Source: Parabacteroides johnsonii DSM 18315 (lineage in GTDB: Bacteria; Bacteroidota; Bacteroidia; Bacteroidales; Tannerellaceae). From it: 64,000 nucleotides of DNA. The notes below the pieces were generated by a model that saw nothing but the letters and a program-made list of their open reading frames with translations, ran no database searches and was not told the origin of the DNA. A program made the translations under genes and the position numbers. The stretch spans positions 2,170,001-2,234,000 of the forward strand of contig NZ_CP102285.1 in the NCBI RefSeq assembly GCF_025151045.1, in the 5' to 3' direction. Positions 1-8,376 of this stretch are shown in pieces (position 1 is the stretch's first letter; the number at the start of each line of letters is the position of its first letter).

Positions 1-1201
1 AGTCAACAGCACGTATCAGATATGTTTCCGTCACTGGTTGAACGCCAAACCCGGCATAACCTTTCCCATCCAGGGCTACAGCAACCATCCGCTCGCGTCC
101 ACCTCCCTTAAAATCCACACGCCTGTGCCAAGTATCCGTATTTGCTTCATATTCCCACATGCACGAAGTATATTCCACCTTGTTATCATCCACATTTCCA
201 CCTTCTTCCATCCGGTTCGTTATTCCAGTAAAGACAAAAGGCCTACCACCGATCACAAAAGAGGAAGCACGTTGCAACTTATCACCGGGGAAATTCCTTT
301 TCCGGCTCCAAGCATCCGATCGCGTATCATACTCCCATACTTGCATCGGAGTTGAATTCCAGTAATCCGTCGAAGTCACTACATAAACCTTCTCTTCTAT
401 CCCGAATGCAGCCATCATTCCCGTTGTACGGGCTGGAATATCAGCCTTGCGTTCCCATTCATTCGTTTCAGGGTCATAGCACCACCAATCCTGCTGGGAA
501 TAATACCGATGGGAACCATCTTCGGTTATCACCTCTATATCTCCCAACCCGGCATATCCTTTTCCTCCCGCAACAACCGCAACCGGTCCGACCCGGCAGC
601 CGAAAGGTAGAACAGACCGTTTCACCCATTCATCCGTTTCCGGCAAATACTCGATTAGTTTGTTCCCTCCTTCCACAGGATAAAGTGACGAAAGGGCGAA
701 ATAACGATCGGCAAAGTTAAAGCCGCACGCGTACTGTTCCTCTATCCAAGGAATACTTGCCACTTTCTCCCACGAAGAATCATCACTTGGAGCTTTGGTC
801 GAAAAGACCACGCTATTCGTATAACTACCACTATCTGAATTAGCCAGATAGAGACGGCAATAGTAATTAGTTGCAGGTTCAAGATCAGGAAGAGAAAGCA
901 ATAATTCTTCATGATCCGGCTTATATTGCAAATAAATATCTCTTACCCAATCGGTTGTATCCGGCAACGGATTGGTTTCACTATAGCAGGCACGAAGTTG
1001 TGTCAGCTTCCGGTTCCCGACACTGGCAATATTAATTTTCAGAACCGCACTATATTGAGAAAGCTCCCACACATTAATATGTGCTTCCGGCTCTCCTCCT
1101 TTTTCATAAGAATTATACCCTTCCGGTATATCCGGATCCGCCACAATGCATCCCCAATTTATAATCAAAAACAAGAATACCCTATAATGCAGTATTTTCA
1201 T
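1..1201 (-). CDS. Kelch-repeat protein, possible lipoprotein (3' end outside window)
   Basis: An open frame runs from an ATG at 1201 to the left edge without a stop, so about 400 codons are visible and the C-terminus is missing. The start has a hydrophobic segment ending in a Cys at residue 18 (context NWGC), which could be a weak lipobox. Residues up to about 130 look like a fibronectin-III-like region, with Tyr-rich strands and a typical 'ATNYYCRLYL' edge. The rest has repeats of the Kelch kind: Gly-Gly or Gly-Lys-Gly-Tyr strands followed by 'YDPETNEWE', 'YDTRSDAWS' and 'YEANTDTWH' blades. Such proteins are usually exported beta-propellers that bind ligands or glycans; the ligand cannot be told. 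Several plus-strand frames over this gene are its shadows. Confidence 0.85.
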   Translation of the reverse strand, partial: MKILHYRVFLFLIINWGCIVADPDIPEGYNSYEKGGEPEAHINVWELSQYSAVLKINIASVGNRKLTQLRACYSETNPLPDTTDWVRDIYLQYKPDHEELLLSLPDLEPATNYYCRLYLANSDSGSYTNSVVFSTKAPSDDSSWEKVASIPWIEEQYACGFNFADRYFALSSLYPVEGGNKLIEYLPETDEWVKRSVLPFGCRVGPVAVVAGGKGYAGLGDIEVITEDGSHRYYSQQDWWCYDPETNEWERKADIPARTTGMMAAFGIEEKVYVVTSTDYWNSTPMQVWEYDTRSDAWSRKRNFPGDKLQRASSFVIGGRPFVFTGITNRMEEGGNVDDNKVEYTSCMWEYEANTDTWHRRVDFKGGGRERMVAVALDGKGYAGFGVQPVTETYLIRAVD

Positions 1202-1229
1202 ATTCCGCTTTTTACGGTTTATCGAGGAG

Positions 1230-1237
1230 CAAAAGTA
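1230..1237 (-). promoter_or_regulatory. Promoter -7 element of the Kelch gene
   Basis: The minus strand reads TACTTTTG, matching the Bacteroidetes TAnnTTTG motif, about 30 bp before the ATG at 1201. A TTTG on the minus strand at 1258-1261 lies 20 bp further up, the right distance for the -33 element. Confidence 0.55.
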
Positions 1238-1373
1238 GTGCAAATAAACAAGGTTTACAAAAAATGCTTTCATTTTCAAGCTATCCAAGCCACTATTTCT
1301 TAATCTATATTATTTTTTCATCCAATACCACCCCCTTAATTTGTATTCCAAAATTACAAAAACAACTAATAAT

Positions 1374-2291
1374 ATGAAAAATACTATCAAAAAAGAAAGC
1401 AGGACACTCCTTCTGTCTTGCACCGTATTAGCAGGCATAATGACCCTTTGGTGCATATATTCGATCATCCAAGGAGCATTGTCATTCATTGCAAACCCGA
1501 TCAATGGAAACGTATTCGAGTCCGATGAATTGTTTTGGGTATTGTTTATTTTCGGCTTTCCCCTATCTTTCATTCTGTTCAACATGACATCCTATTCCGT
1601 TTTCAATATTTCTTCGCGAGGCGTGGAAGAAGACGCTATGAGCGGTTGCCTATACACCATCATCATCAATATTTTCATCATGCCACTGTTCACGACAGCC
1701 CTCATTTATTACGCACTTTGGTTGTTGCTGGAAATTGCCCTATTCCTCATCCCTTACATAGGAGCCCTGTTGCTTGCCGGAGGGGTCTATCTGTTTTATT
1801 TGGCTTGCAACCGATTGGCGGCTTCAAACAAAATGAAATTATTTTATGCCTGCCTCATCTCAGGAGTCATCCTATACGGCACAGCCGGATATTTCTTGAA
1901 CGAAATGGCCGCACCATCCCCCTCCTCAAAAGCCCCAAATAGCGAAACACCTAAACAACAAACATTCGAAAAATCCTCCCTTGTTGGGACTTGGAAACTA
2001 ATCTCCCAAAAGAAAGCGGGAGTCTCCCAGCCGGTCAAAAATTACACATTGACATTCGAAAAAAATGACAACTGCGACAATTGCGGCCTTTTTGAAACAT
2101 TCAATGGAGTAAAAGATAGGACAACCTACACATTATTAAACAAATCCATCATCATGCGCCTATCACTGACAGACGATACACACGACAACGAATATAGGAT
2201 TGTACAAATCGACAAAAAAAGGCTGGTACTTACATTCGTTTACCTCCCGGACGAAACCACTGCCGGAGAATTGATTTTCGAAAAGAAATAA
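1374..2291 (+). CDS. Polytopic membrane protein with C-terminal lipocalin-like domain
   Basis: A 305-residue protein if the ATG at 1374 is used. An in-frame TTG at 1341 would add 11 polar residues and seems less likely. Hydrophobic segments lie at about residues 10-35, 45-70, 85-145 (probably two or three helices) and 160-185. A Ser/Pro/Lys-rich linker follows, then from about residue 205 a soluble domain beginning 'LVGTWKLIS', the opening strand typical of small lipocalin-like domains in Bacteroidetes. The fusion suggests an inner membrane anchor with a periplasmic or cytoplasmic beta-barrel sensor or binding domain. The membrane half is not recognised. It is a single gene, separated from the Kelch gene by about 170 bp and followed by a hairpin. 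Confidence 0.75.
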   Translation: MKNTIKKESRTLLLSCTVLAGIMTLWCIYSIIQGALSFIANPINGNVFESDELFWVLFIFGFPLSFILFNMTSYSVFNISSRGVEEDAMSGCLYTIIINIFIMPLFTTALIYYALWLLLEIALFLIPYIGALLLAGGVYLFYLACNRLAASNKMKLFYACLISGVILYGTAGYFLNEMAAPSPSSKAPNSETPKQQTFEKSSLVGTWKLISQKKAGVSQPVKNYTLTFEKNDNCDNCGLFETFNGVKDRTTYTLLNKSIIMRLSLTDDTHDNEYRIVQIDKKRLVLTFVYLPDETTAGELIFEKK

Positions 2292-2341
2292 CCATCATAT
2301 CATCATACCACTCAGCAACTAACTATATATCAACACAAAAC

Positions 2342-2375
2342 AGCCATGACAGTTCGCAAAACAACTGTCATGGCT
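2342..2375 (-). terminator. Hairpin terminator after the VapE-like gene
   Basis: A perfect 13-bp inverted repeat (arms 2342-2354 and 2363-2375, arm AGCCATGACAGTT) with an 8-nt loop. The minus strand continues TGTTTTGTG, so it probably ends the HU-VapE transcript; it also faces the membrane protein gene from the other side and may serve both. Confidence 0.65.
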
Positions 2376-2418
2376 ACTATCATACCATCATACATAAAAT
2401 TAGTCAATCGGTTATATA

Positions 2419-4509
2419 TCAACCATCTACCTCTTCCACATAATAACAAGTCCCCCTCATCGTCCGCTTATTCGGCACGCTATTCCGCTTCAAAAGCTTG
2501 CCGAAATTAAGGATCATCGTTTTTGTAATGTTAAAACCAGGTTGTTTCTCCGCGATCATATCCAGTATTTCGGACGCCAGAAGCGGCTTTACCTCTTCAA
2601 TATCCTCCGCGATCTTGAAATAACGCAAGAACAGTTGCTCTTCAGCTGGCTGCTGCTGGAAATCCCTGTTGTTTTCAGTGATCAGTGCCTCTTCCTCCGG
2701 AGTAAACCAAAAACGTTCACCACGCCTCAACAATTCTTTCGCTTCCGCATACAACTGATCATAATCGATCGGCTGGGCATAATCGATCCGGTCCTTCACC
2801 TCCACACAAATGAAACGGCGGCTACCGGTCGGATCCGTCAGCAAATCATAATTGTTGCTGGTCGCGATAAACGTGGCATAGCGACGCAAGTTACGGCTCG
2901 CGCTCTGATAAGGCAAACGGGTGTTCACAACCGCCTTTTGCAGGATATGCTTCAAAAAACCTTGATGAGAACTTTTCACTGAATCAAATTCATCAATATT
3001 AACCAACGCATACCGATGCAAAGCCAACTCCGCCCCACGGCGATTGCCGAAATCGATACTGTCCGTATAATAAGGACGCAACACCGGTGGCAACAAATTC
3101 AAGCAAAACGTGGACTTTCCACACCCTTGGCCACCGACCAACAGAGGTGTCGTACTATTCCCGTGCTCCGAATCCAGTTCCATCCAATGTGCCACCATGC
3201 TTAGGAACCAACGGTAAAACAAATCGCCCCATACCGGATTGTCACAAGGGACACGCCCGGCTAATGCCCTGATGCGTTCTTTCCCGTCCCAAGCCGGAAG
3301 ATTCCCAAGAAAATGGTCGATAGGATGATATACCGGAACACGATCGGAATTGACATACCGGTCGATATCCTTGTCCCATACATTCAACCCTTCCTGCTGG
3401 GCTTCCAGGCAAATGGAATTCCGAACTTTCGTCGTATAAGGCTTGTAAACGAACTGTATCATCGAACGGTCCAAATATTCAACTCCTCCGCTCATTTCAT
3501 TCGTCCGGAAGAAATAACGCCGGTTCATAAACTCGTCCAGCCGCAACACCAACGACATGGATGGCGGGATGGAAGAGAACGGCTCTGCCCGGTTTGAAAT
3601 ATTCTCCAACGTATATGCCGTACGGAAAGCCATACGGATATCTATCTTATATTTTTTCAAAGCCTCATAGCGCAATGTCCAGCCCACCGCCTCTTCCTCC
3701 GGTATTCCAAGCCGGCAGCAAGCCTGCGCCAAGTCAATGAACAGCAATTGGATATCATCTTCCGGGCTTTCTGAAAACCGACGCGTCATCTCCATCAGAA
3801 TGACACTGAACAGCGTGGCGATCTGCCCGTTCCGATCCGCTCCCGGAGCCATCATCTCCAACGGATCCCGAACCGGAGATGGTACGATTTTCAAGTCACC
3901 CCCGTCCGGCACCTGCAAAGGTTGCTCGATCCGGATCGCCACCGCATCCGGATTGTAATAGGTGTCCGGATCCACACTCATCCGGCAACCCCGCGACAGA
4001 AACGGTTCCTTCAACGATATAATGCTGCCCAACTGCGGCTGGTAATGCCGCACCGCCAGCTGATAAGCCGCAGCATGAAACATACGGGCCTGCTCCTCTT
4101 TTTTCGGCAACGAGCCGTCGGGCAGCACAAAAGGAACCACGATCTTGACCGAACGTCCGCTCAGCCCGACGAACGCCAGCAAGGTCTGCGGCAGGGCGGC
4201 AGCTTCACGACGGACGGCCTCCGCCTCACTCTGGCTTCCCAAGCCATTCACTTCCAACAAAACATATCCGTTATAGCGCCTCAACCGTATTCCATCGCCA
4301 CTCTTCTTGAACGTCGAACCAAAAGCCAGAACCGGTAGTTTTCCGGACAAATCCGTAGTTCGTGCTAAAAACGCCATATTCAATTTTCGACGAACCGACA
4401 GTATCCCTTCCGCATCCTTGCCGTTTTTCAGCAACCCGACAATATATTCCATATCACGCGAGTGCATCCGCAACACGCCTTTTTTATGCCTGTAATATGT
4501 GATTTGCAT
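2419..4509 (-). CDS. VirE_N / VapE-type P-loop protein
   Basis: A 696-residue protein. The start at 4509 is chosen because its ATG shares a base with the TAA of the upstream HU-like gene (TAATG), a sign of translational coupling; the frame stays open to 4611 only through the neighbour's sequence. The first 200 residues resemble the VirE N-terminal (BT4734-like) domain of Bacteroidales. The C-terminal half is of the virulence-associated E type: Walker A GGQGCGKST near residue 460 and a Walker B-like 'LVNIDEFD' near 505, followed by 'TFIATSNNYDLLTDPTGSRRFICVEV', a typical helicase sensor region. Family members resemble primase-helicase parts of phage satellites and islands, but the role of the chromosomal Bacteroidales copies is not known to me. 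Relatives often sit with a HU-like gene, DUF4248 and an amidase; the last two are absent here. Confidence 0.85.
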   Translation of the reverse strand: MQITYYRHKKGVLRMHSRDMEYIVGLLKNGKDAEGILSVRRKLNMAFLARTTDLSGKLPVLAFGSTFKKSGDGIRLRRYNGYVLLEVNGLGSQSEAEAVRREAAALPQTLLAFVGLSGRSVKIVVPFVLPDGSLPKKEEQARMFHAAAYQLAVRHYQPQLGSIISLKEPFLSRGCRMSVDPDTYYNPDAVAIRIEQPLQVPDGGDLKIVPSPVRDPLEMMAPGADRNGQIATLFSVILMEMTRRFSESPEDDIQLLFIDLAQACCRLGIPEEEAVGWTLRYEALKKYKIDIRMAFRTAYTLENISNRAEPFSSIPPSMSLVLRLDEFMNRRYFFRTNEMSGGVEYLDRSMIQFVYKPYTTKVRNSICLEAQQEGLNVWDKDIDRYVNSDRVPVYHPIDHFLGNLPAWDGKERIRALAGRVPCDNPVWGDLFYRWFLSMVAHWMELDSEHGNSTTPLLVGGQGCGKSTFCLNLLPPVLRPYYTDSIDFGNRRGAELALHRYALVNIDEFDSVKSSHQGFLKHILQKAVVNTRLPYQSASRNLRRYATFIATSNNYDLLTDPTGSRRFICVEVKDRIDYAQPIDYDQLYAEAKELLRRGERFWFTPEEEALITENNRDFQQQPAEEQLFLRYFKIAEDIEEVKPLLASEILDMIAEKQPGFNITKTMILNFGKLLKRNSVPNKRTMRGTCYYVEEVDG

Positions 4510-4895
4510 TACCAAGGATTTCTTTCGAATTTGACAAATTTCATGCTCTTTCTCACGCAGGGAGCCATCCTGAAACAGACACGACGCGCCTTCACCCGAT
4601 GGGGAGTACATTTTTTCGGATCTTCGAAGCCTTCGCTCCCTGCCGAAAGATAAAAATCACCCAACCCGTCCAACTCCACAGAATGGCCGTCTTTCAACAA
4701 TTCAAGAATCATCCCTCCGATCTCGCAAACCGAAGCGAACACATCACCTCGGCTCAACGAGCAACGATCGGCAACCAAATCAGCCAGCTTTTTCGTTGAA
4801 ACCCGCCCGCGCGTAACCGGAACACCATAATAGCGTACTTTATCTTCCGCTCCCGTCTTGTCCAGTTTTTGCCGGACTACATAAAAATGTGCCAT
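4509..4895 (-). CDS. HU-like DNA-binding protein (HU_rel type)
   Basis: A 128-residue protein that matches the divergent HU-related family of Bacteroidetes, longer than the 90 residues of true HU. It begins 'MAHFYVVRQ' and has 'GRVSTKKLADLVADRCSLS' and 'LKDGHSVELDGLGDFYLS', equivalent to the HU dimer core and the base of the beta arm, followed by a basic tail. It should bind DNA as a dimer. Its stop overlaps the start of the VapE-like gene by one base, so the two are made together. Upstream lies the repeat-rich region 4896-5362, which contains likely operator sites. Confidence 0.85.
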   Translation of the reverse strand: MAHFYVVRQKLDKTGAEDKVRYYGVPVTRGRVSTKKLADLVADRCSLSRGDVFASVCEIGGMILELLKDGHSVELDGLGDFYLSAGSEGFEDPKKCTPHRVKARRVCFRMAPCVRKSMKFVKFERNPW

Positions 4896-4961
4896 AAGAT
4901 ATTATATTTAACATTAAACAATGCATAGAACTACGTCAGAACCCCTATTTTAACACTTTTC

Positions 4962-5019
4962 AGACCCGGATATTACCGGTTTCCACACCCGGGTCTTTCA
5001 GATGTTTAAACCCGGGTCT
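4962..5019. promoter_or_regulatory. Operator-like ACCCGGGTCT repeats
   Basis: Two direct copies of ACCCGGGTCT (4987-4996 and 5010-5019, 23 bp apart) and an inverted partial copy AGACCCGG (4962-4969). The ACCCGGGT core is itself a palindrome. The array is 67-124 bp upstream of the HU-like start, a fitting place for a repressor or activator. This GC-rich patch stands out in an otherwise very AT-rich spacer. Confidence 0.5.
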
Positions 5020-5103
5020 CGGAGTATTTTCTTCACTACAAATATACAAATAATATATTGTAAAACAAAACATTATAGCACATTTATTTCCTATAAGTCC
5101 TAT

Positions 5104-5123
5104 GTTTTAGAGCACTCTAAAAC
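5104..5123. promoter_or_regulatory. 20-bp palindrome, operator-like
   Basis: GTTTTAGAGCACTCTAAAAC: two perfect 9-bp half sites around a 2-bp centre. No T-run follows on either strand, so a dimer-binding operator is more likely than a terminator. It lies between the HU-VapE pair and the plus-strand lipoprotein operon and could serve either. Confidence 0.45.
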
Positions 5124-5143
5124 CTCATTTAAGCCATTATGAT

Positions 5144-5240
5144 TATGATAGTATGATAGTTGATCATGATAGTATAAACCACCAACCATCATCATATATA
5201 CACTTGATTAACTAATACTTATAAACAAATATGATAGTAT
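5144..5240. repeat. ATGATAGTAT repeat cluster
   Basis: ATGATAGTAT occurs exactly at 5145-5154, 5166-5175 and 5231-5240, with a partial copy (ATGATAGT) at 5153-5160. The reverse complement ACTATCAT, followed by related ATCATAC units, occurs at 2376-2393 just beyond the other end of the HU-VapE pair. The rest of the 4896-5362 spacer is AT-rich with no gene seen. Confidence 0.6.
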
Positions 5241-5315
5241 ATATTGAATAAACAATTATGTATTTATATCACTCACTTCTTAATTTAAGATAAATTCTAT
5301 CAGACAAAAAGCAAA

Positions 5316-5323
5316 TACATTTG
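5316..5323 (+). promoter_or_regulatory. Promoter -7 element of the 5363 operon
   Basis: TACATTTG, matching TAnnTTTG, 40 bp before the ATG at 5363. It sits in a larger symmetric stretch GCAAATACATTTGC. Confidence 0.55.
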
Positions 5324-5362
5324 CAACCAATAGAAAGCACAACATAAAAAAAACAAACAAAC

Positions 5363-6004
5363 ATGAAACAGAAAAAGTTCTATTCCACCCAATTACTCCT
5401 ACTCGCAGCTATCGCCCTGTTCTTTTCATGTGGCAGTAAAAAACAGGCCTCACACTACAGTGTGCAAGATGAAATCAGTGAAAAACTCGCTGAATACAAA
5501 ACTGCCGGTTGGCAGATACAGGGTTCCTCGCGAACACTTCGCGGCGTACTCTCTTCCGTGATCGACCGCCTGAACGAAAACCCGGACCTTGTCGAAGTGA
5601 CCGGTACGGCAAACAACTTCGCTGTCGTCAGCATCGGGAAGGAAGCGGCAGCAGCCAACGCCAGCAACCGCTATGCGGCAACCGCGACCCGGCTGGTCAA
5701 AGGGGCGATCGACAGCGATGCCCAATTGTCACAAGCCTTGGGCACGGAAAGGGACAACCTCTACGCAGCCTACTCCAGTACCGTCGAACGACTGATACGG
5801 GGAGACCTCAAAGAGGCTTATACATTGGTGCGCAACCGCCAAGACGGCAAGTTGGATTGCGAAATACATTACCTGATCGATGAGGTAAAAGCACAGGCCA
5901 GCCGGGAAGCAGCCATGAAAAAAGCCTTGGACAATGTTGACCTTGACCAAAAATATGCCGACAAGATCCGGGAACACGTAAACAAAAGGCCAGACATAGA
6001 ATGA
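5363..6004 (+). CDS. Lipoprotein of unknown function, LPP20-like
   Basis: A 213-residue protein with a lipoprotein signal (basic start, Leu/Ala-rich core, lipobox LFFSC with Cys23), so it should be anchored in the outer or inner membrane facing the periplasm. The mature part is helical and charged. The stretch 'YKTAGWQIQGSSRTL' and the following 'EVTGTANNFAVVSIGKEAA' resemble LPP20-type periplasmic domains, but the match is loose. It overlaps the next gene by 4 bp (ATGA), and both probably belong to one operon reaching to 8294. No enzyme motif is seen. Confidence 0.75.
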   Translation: MKQKKFYSTQLLLLAAIALFFSCGSKKQASHYSVQDEISEKLAEYKTAGWQIQGSSRTLRGVLSSVIDRLNENPDLVEVTGTANNFAVVSIGKEAAAANASNRYAATATRLVKGAIDSDAQLSQALGTERDNLYAAYSSTVERLIRGDLKEAYTLVRNRQDGKLDCEIHYLIDEVKAQASREAAMKKALDNVDLDQKYADKIREHVNKRPDIE

Positions 6005-6885
6005 ACATACATTATATAATAACAACGCTCTTCGTTCTGTCCCTTCTGAATATATCCGGTCCGGCCCACGGGCAGGATATATTGGAACGTTCGGAGCCAT
6101 CCAAACCCGATTGGCTTGCCGACAAAACCCCTGCCCCCGGAAACCGGACATTCGTTTACCGGATCGCTGAAGCCGGAGGCAGCACGTTGGCTAAAGCCCG
6201 CTACGATTGCATCCTCGACCTGGCCGAAAAGATCAAACAGGACAGGGAGATCGGCGGGACGATCCGGTCAGGCGGAAGTTTGGAACAGGCTTCCGGGAAA
6301 GAGAGCTCCTATATCGAGTTTGAATATGAGAGCAAAGGGGCAACGCAACGTGTCATCTACAAGAAAATAGACGAATATTGGGAATACGTCTCTTACAATG
6401 GACGGGCAAGGGAATACCGTTGCTTCACGCTCTACGCCGTAGCCGTCCACCCGGGCGAGACGGCTATCTTCGATGAAGTCACCTTCTCACGCAAATACGG
6501 AGCACGAGGATTGGTGCGCTCCATCATCCCCGGATGCGGACAAATCTACAAAGGGAGCGTAGTGAAAGGAGTCTGCATATTAGGTGGCGAAGCGGCTTTG
6601 GCCGGAGGGGCGGTCGCATTCGAGAATATGCGGAAAAACTATTCGAAGAAGATGCACCGGACACAAAACGCCGACCACATACGCAGCTATGCCGACAAAG
6701 CCGACAATTGCCGGACATTCCGGGATGTCTGCATCGGAAGCGCGGCTGCCCTATACCTATATAACTTGATCGATGCTTTGGTGGCCAATGGGAAAAAACG
6801 GACCATTGTCAAGAAAAGCCATCTGTCTTTCACCCCCGTTGCTTCGCCCGATTGCAACGGAGTCCGTTTGTGTTATCAATTTTAA
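6001..6885 (+). CDS. Exported DUF5683-like protein
   Basis: A 294-residue protein with a signal peptide of about 24 residues (ending GPAHGQ). The first half (30-165) looks like another LPP20-like domain ('AEAGGSTLAKARYDCILDLAEKI'). The second half has 'SIIPGCGQIYKGS' near residue 174 followed by a hydrophobic Ala/Gly-rich stretch, the hallmark of DUF5683-type proteins, where a small membrane hairpin follows a Pro-Gly-x-Gly-Gln motif. It overlaps the preceding lipoprotein gene by 4 bp, which suggests the two act together at the envelope. Function unknown. Confidence 0.75.
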   Translation: MNIHYIITTLFVLSLLNISGPAHGQDILERSEPSKPDWLADKTPAPGNRTFVYRIAEAGGSTLAKARYDCILDLAEKIKQDREIGGTIRSGGSLEQASGKESSYIEFEYESKGATQRVIYKKIDEYWEYVSYNGRAREYRCFTLYAVAVHPGETAIFDEVTFSRKYGARGLVRSIIPGCGQIYKGSVVKGVCILGGEAALAGGAVAFENMRKNYSKKMHRTQNADHIRSYADKADNCRTFRDVCIGSAAALYLYNLIDALVANGKKRTIVKKSHLSFTPVASPDCNGVRLCYQF

Positions 6886-6899
6886 AACAAAAAAACGAT

Positions 6900-8294
6900 A
6901 TGAATCCTATCTTTAAATTTTCTTGTTCATGGCTGTTTGCCTTGTTTTTAGCTTTAGGTTTGACAGCCACTTCTTGTACGGAAGAGGAGCCGGAATTATA
7001 CGGCAACGTGCACGGCTATGTATCCGATGAAGCCACCGGCGAACCGATCCGGACAGCCAGCGTCACCATCAACCCCGGAGGGAAGAAAACGGTGACCGGA
7101 AGTGACGGCCGCTTTGAATACACAACACTCGAAGCAGGACAATACACCCTACAAATCGCCAAAGACGGCTACCAGACGAATGTAGGCAACGTAACAGTCG
7201 TGCCGGGACAAACCGCCCAATGCGACATCCTGCTCCGCCCCGGTGACGGCTACCTGAAAGTGAACAAATCGGAAATCAATTTGGGGACAAGCAACAATAT
7301 GGCTGCTTTCGAAATCAGCAACAGCGGGAAAATCGAACTGCAATGGACCATCAAAAAAGATTGCGACTGGATTTCTGAAATCACCCCATCCGCCGGTAAC
7401 ACGGCTCCCGGCAAAAGAAGTTCCGTAACCGTCAAAATAGACCGTAGCAAACTCGAAAAGGGGAAGAACTACAGCTACTCCATCATCATCACTTCCAACG
7501 CCGGTGCAGCCGATGTCACGATATTGGCAAGCGGAGGTGGCAATGGTGAAGACTCGGATGATCCCGATAATCCGGACAATCCAGATCAACCCGGAAGTGG
7601 AGAAAATGTTGTTGCCGGACTGATGGCCTACTACACGTTCGATAACGAAAATGCCGACGATGCGACAGACAACCAAATGAATGGTGTTCTGATGAACAAC
7701 CCGACATTCGTAGATAATACGCCGAATGGAAAAGGGAAAGCTTTGTTCATCAACGGCACCAAGGAACAGTTCGTCAACATCCCTCACAACCCGTTCAAGG
7801 CAAAAACATCTTATAGCGTCTCCCTGTGGCTGAAAGATTTCGGCGCAGGTGTCATATTCAACGCTGTTTGCCCAAGCAACAAGACTTACAACGTACCCGG
7901 CTTATTAGCCGACTCAAACGGTAAATTCGAATTTACGACCGGATATTATGACTTTTATAACAGTTATCTATTCTCCTATTCCTTCAAACCGCTCCAAGAC
8001 AGCCAATGGCACATGGTCACTCTGATTTGTACCCCGAACGAGGATACTTACACAAGCAGCGATTGCATAAAAAAATTATACATTGACGGGAAGCTGATCG
8101 ATACGACCGATGGAAATTTCGATGAAGGAAGCAACAATGGGAAAGCGACCAAGATCCAGATCGGAGGAGATGGTGAAGGGGCTTATAAAAATCTGACTTT
8201 CGGCAGCATGAAAATAGACAACATCCGTTTCTACGACCGTGCTTTGAGCAATCAGGAAATCAAAGCCATCTACGATTACGAGAAAGCTCAATAA
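6900..8294 (+). CDS. Surface lipoprotein with CarboxypepD_reg-like, BACON-like and LamG-like domains
   Basis: The ATG at 6900 gives 464 residues starting directly with a lipoprotein signal (lipobox ending ATSC, Cys26); an earlier in-frame start at 6852 would lie inside the preceding gene and hide the signal. Domains in order: a carboxypeptidase-regulatory-like beta-sandwich (about 33-115, 'GYVSDEATGEPIRTASVTI'), a BACON-like Ig domain (about 118-210, 'WTIKKDCDWISEITPSAG'), an Asp/Pro/Asn linker (about 218-235), and a concanavalin/LamG-like domain (240-462) ending 'NIRFYDRALSNQEIKAIYDYE'. This is the usual make-up of Bacteroidetes surface proteins that bind glycans or host matrix. It lies 14 bp after the DUF5683-like gene and is followed by a terminator, so it probably closes the operon. 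Confidence 0.85.
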   Translation: MNPIFKFSCSWLFALFLALGLTATSCTEEEPELYGNVHGYVSDEATGEPIRTASVTINPGGKKTVTGSDGRFEYTTLEAGQYTLQIAKDGYQTNVGNVTVVPGQTAQCDILLRPGDGYLKVNKSEINLGTSNNMAAFEISNSGKIELQWTIKKDCDWISEITPSAGNTAPGKRSSVTVKIDRSKLEKGKNYSYSIIITSNAGAADVTILASGGGNGEDSDDPDNPDNPDQPGSGENVVAGLMAYYTFDNENADDATDNQMNGVLMNNPTFVDNTPNGKGKALFINGTKEQFVNIPHNPFKAKTSYSVSLWLKDFGAGVIFNAVCPSNKTYNVPGLLADSNGKFEFTTGYYDFYNSYLFSYSFKPLQDSQWHMVTLICTPNEDTYTSSDCIKKLYIDGKLIDTTDGNFDEGSNNGKATKIQIGGDGEGAYKNLTFGSMKIDNIRFYDRALSNQEIKAIYDYEKAQ

Positions 8295-8308
8295 TCCACA
8301 ATCTTACC

Positions 8309-8352
8309 GGAGGAGGTCGTGTCTGAATAAGACAGGCACACCTCCTCCCTTT
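8309..8352 (+). terminator. Terminator after the LamG-like lipoprotein gene
   Basis: GGAGGAGG (8309-8316) pairs with CCTCCTCC (8341-8348), continued inward by GTGTCTG against CAGGCAC with one wobble, then CTTTT follows. It ends the 5363-8294 operon. Confidence 0.7.
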
Positions 8353-8376
8353 TCCTCACCATAAAACAATCCTGCC

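Noticed and set aside
38-720. Plus-strand open frames of 105 and 122 residues near the left edge
   Set aside because: They lie opposite the Kelch-repeat gene, which has clear repeats and a better coding pattern on the minus strand.
4510-4611. Longer start for the VapE-like gene at 4611
   Set aside because: The extra 34 residues are coded only by the overlapping 3' end of the HU-like gene; the TAATG overlap gives a better start.
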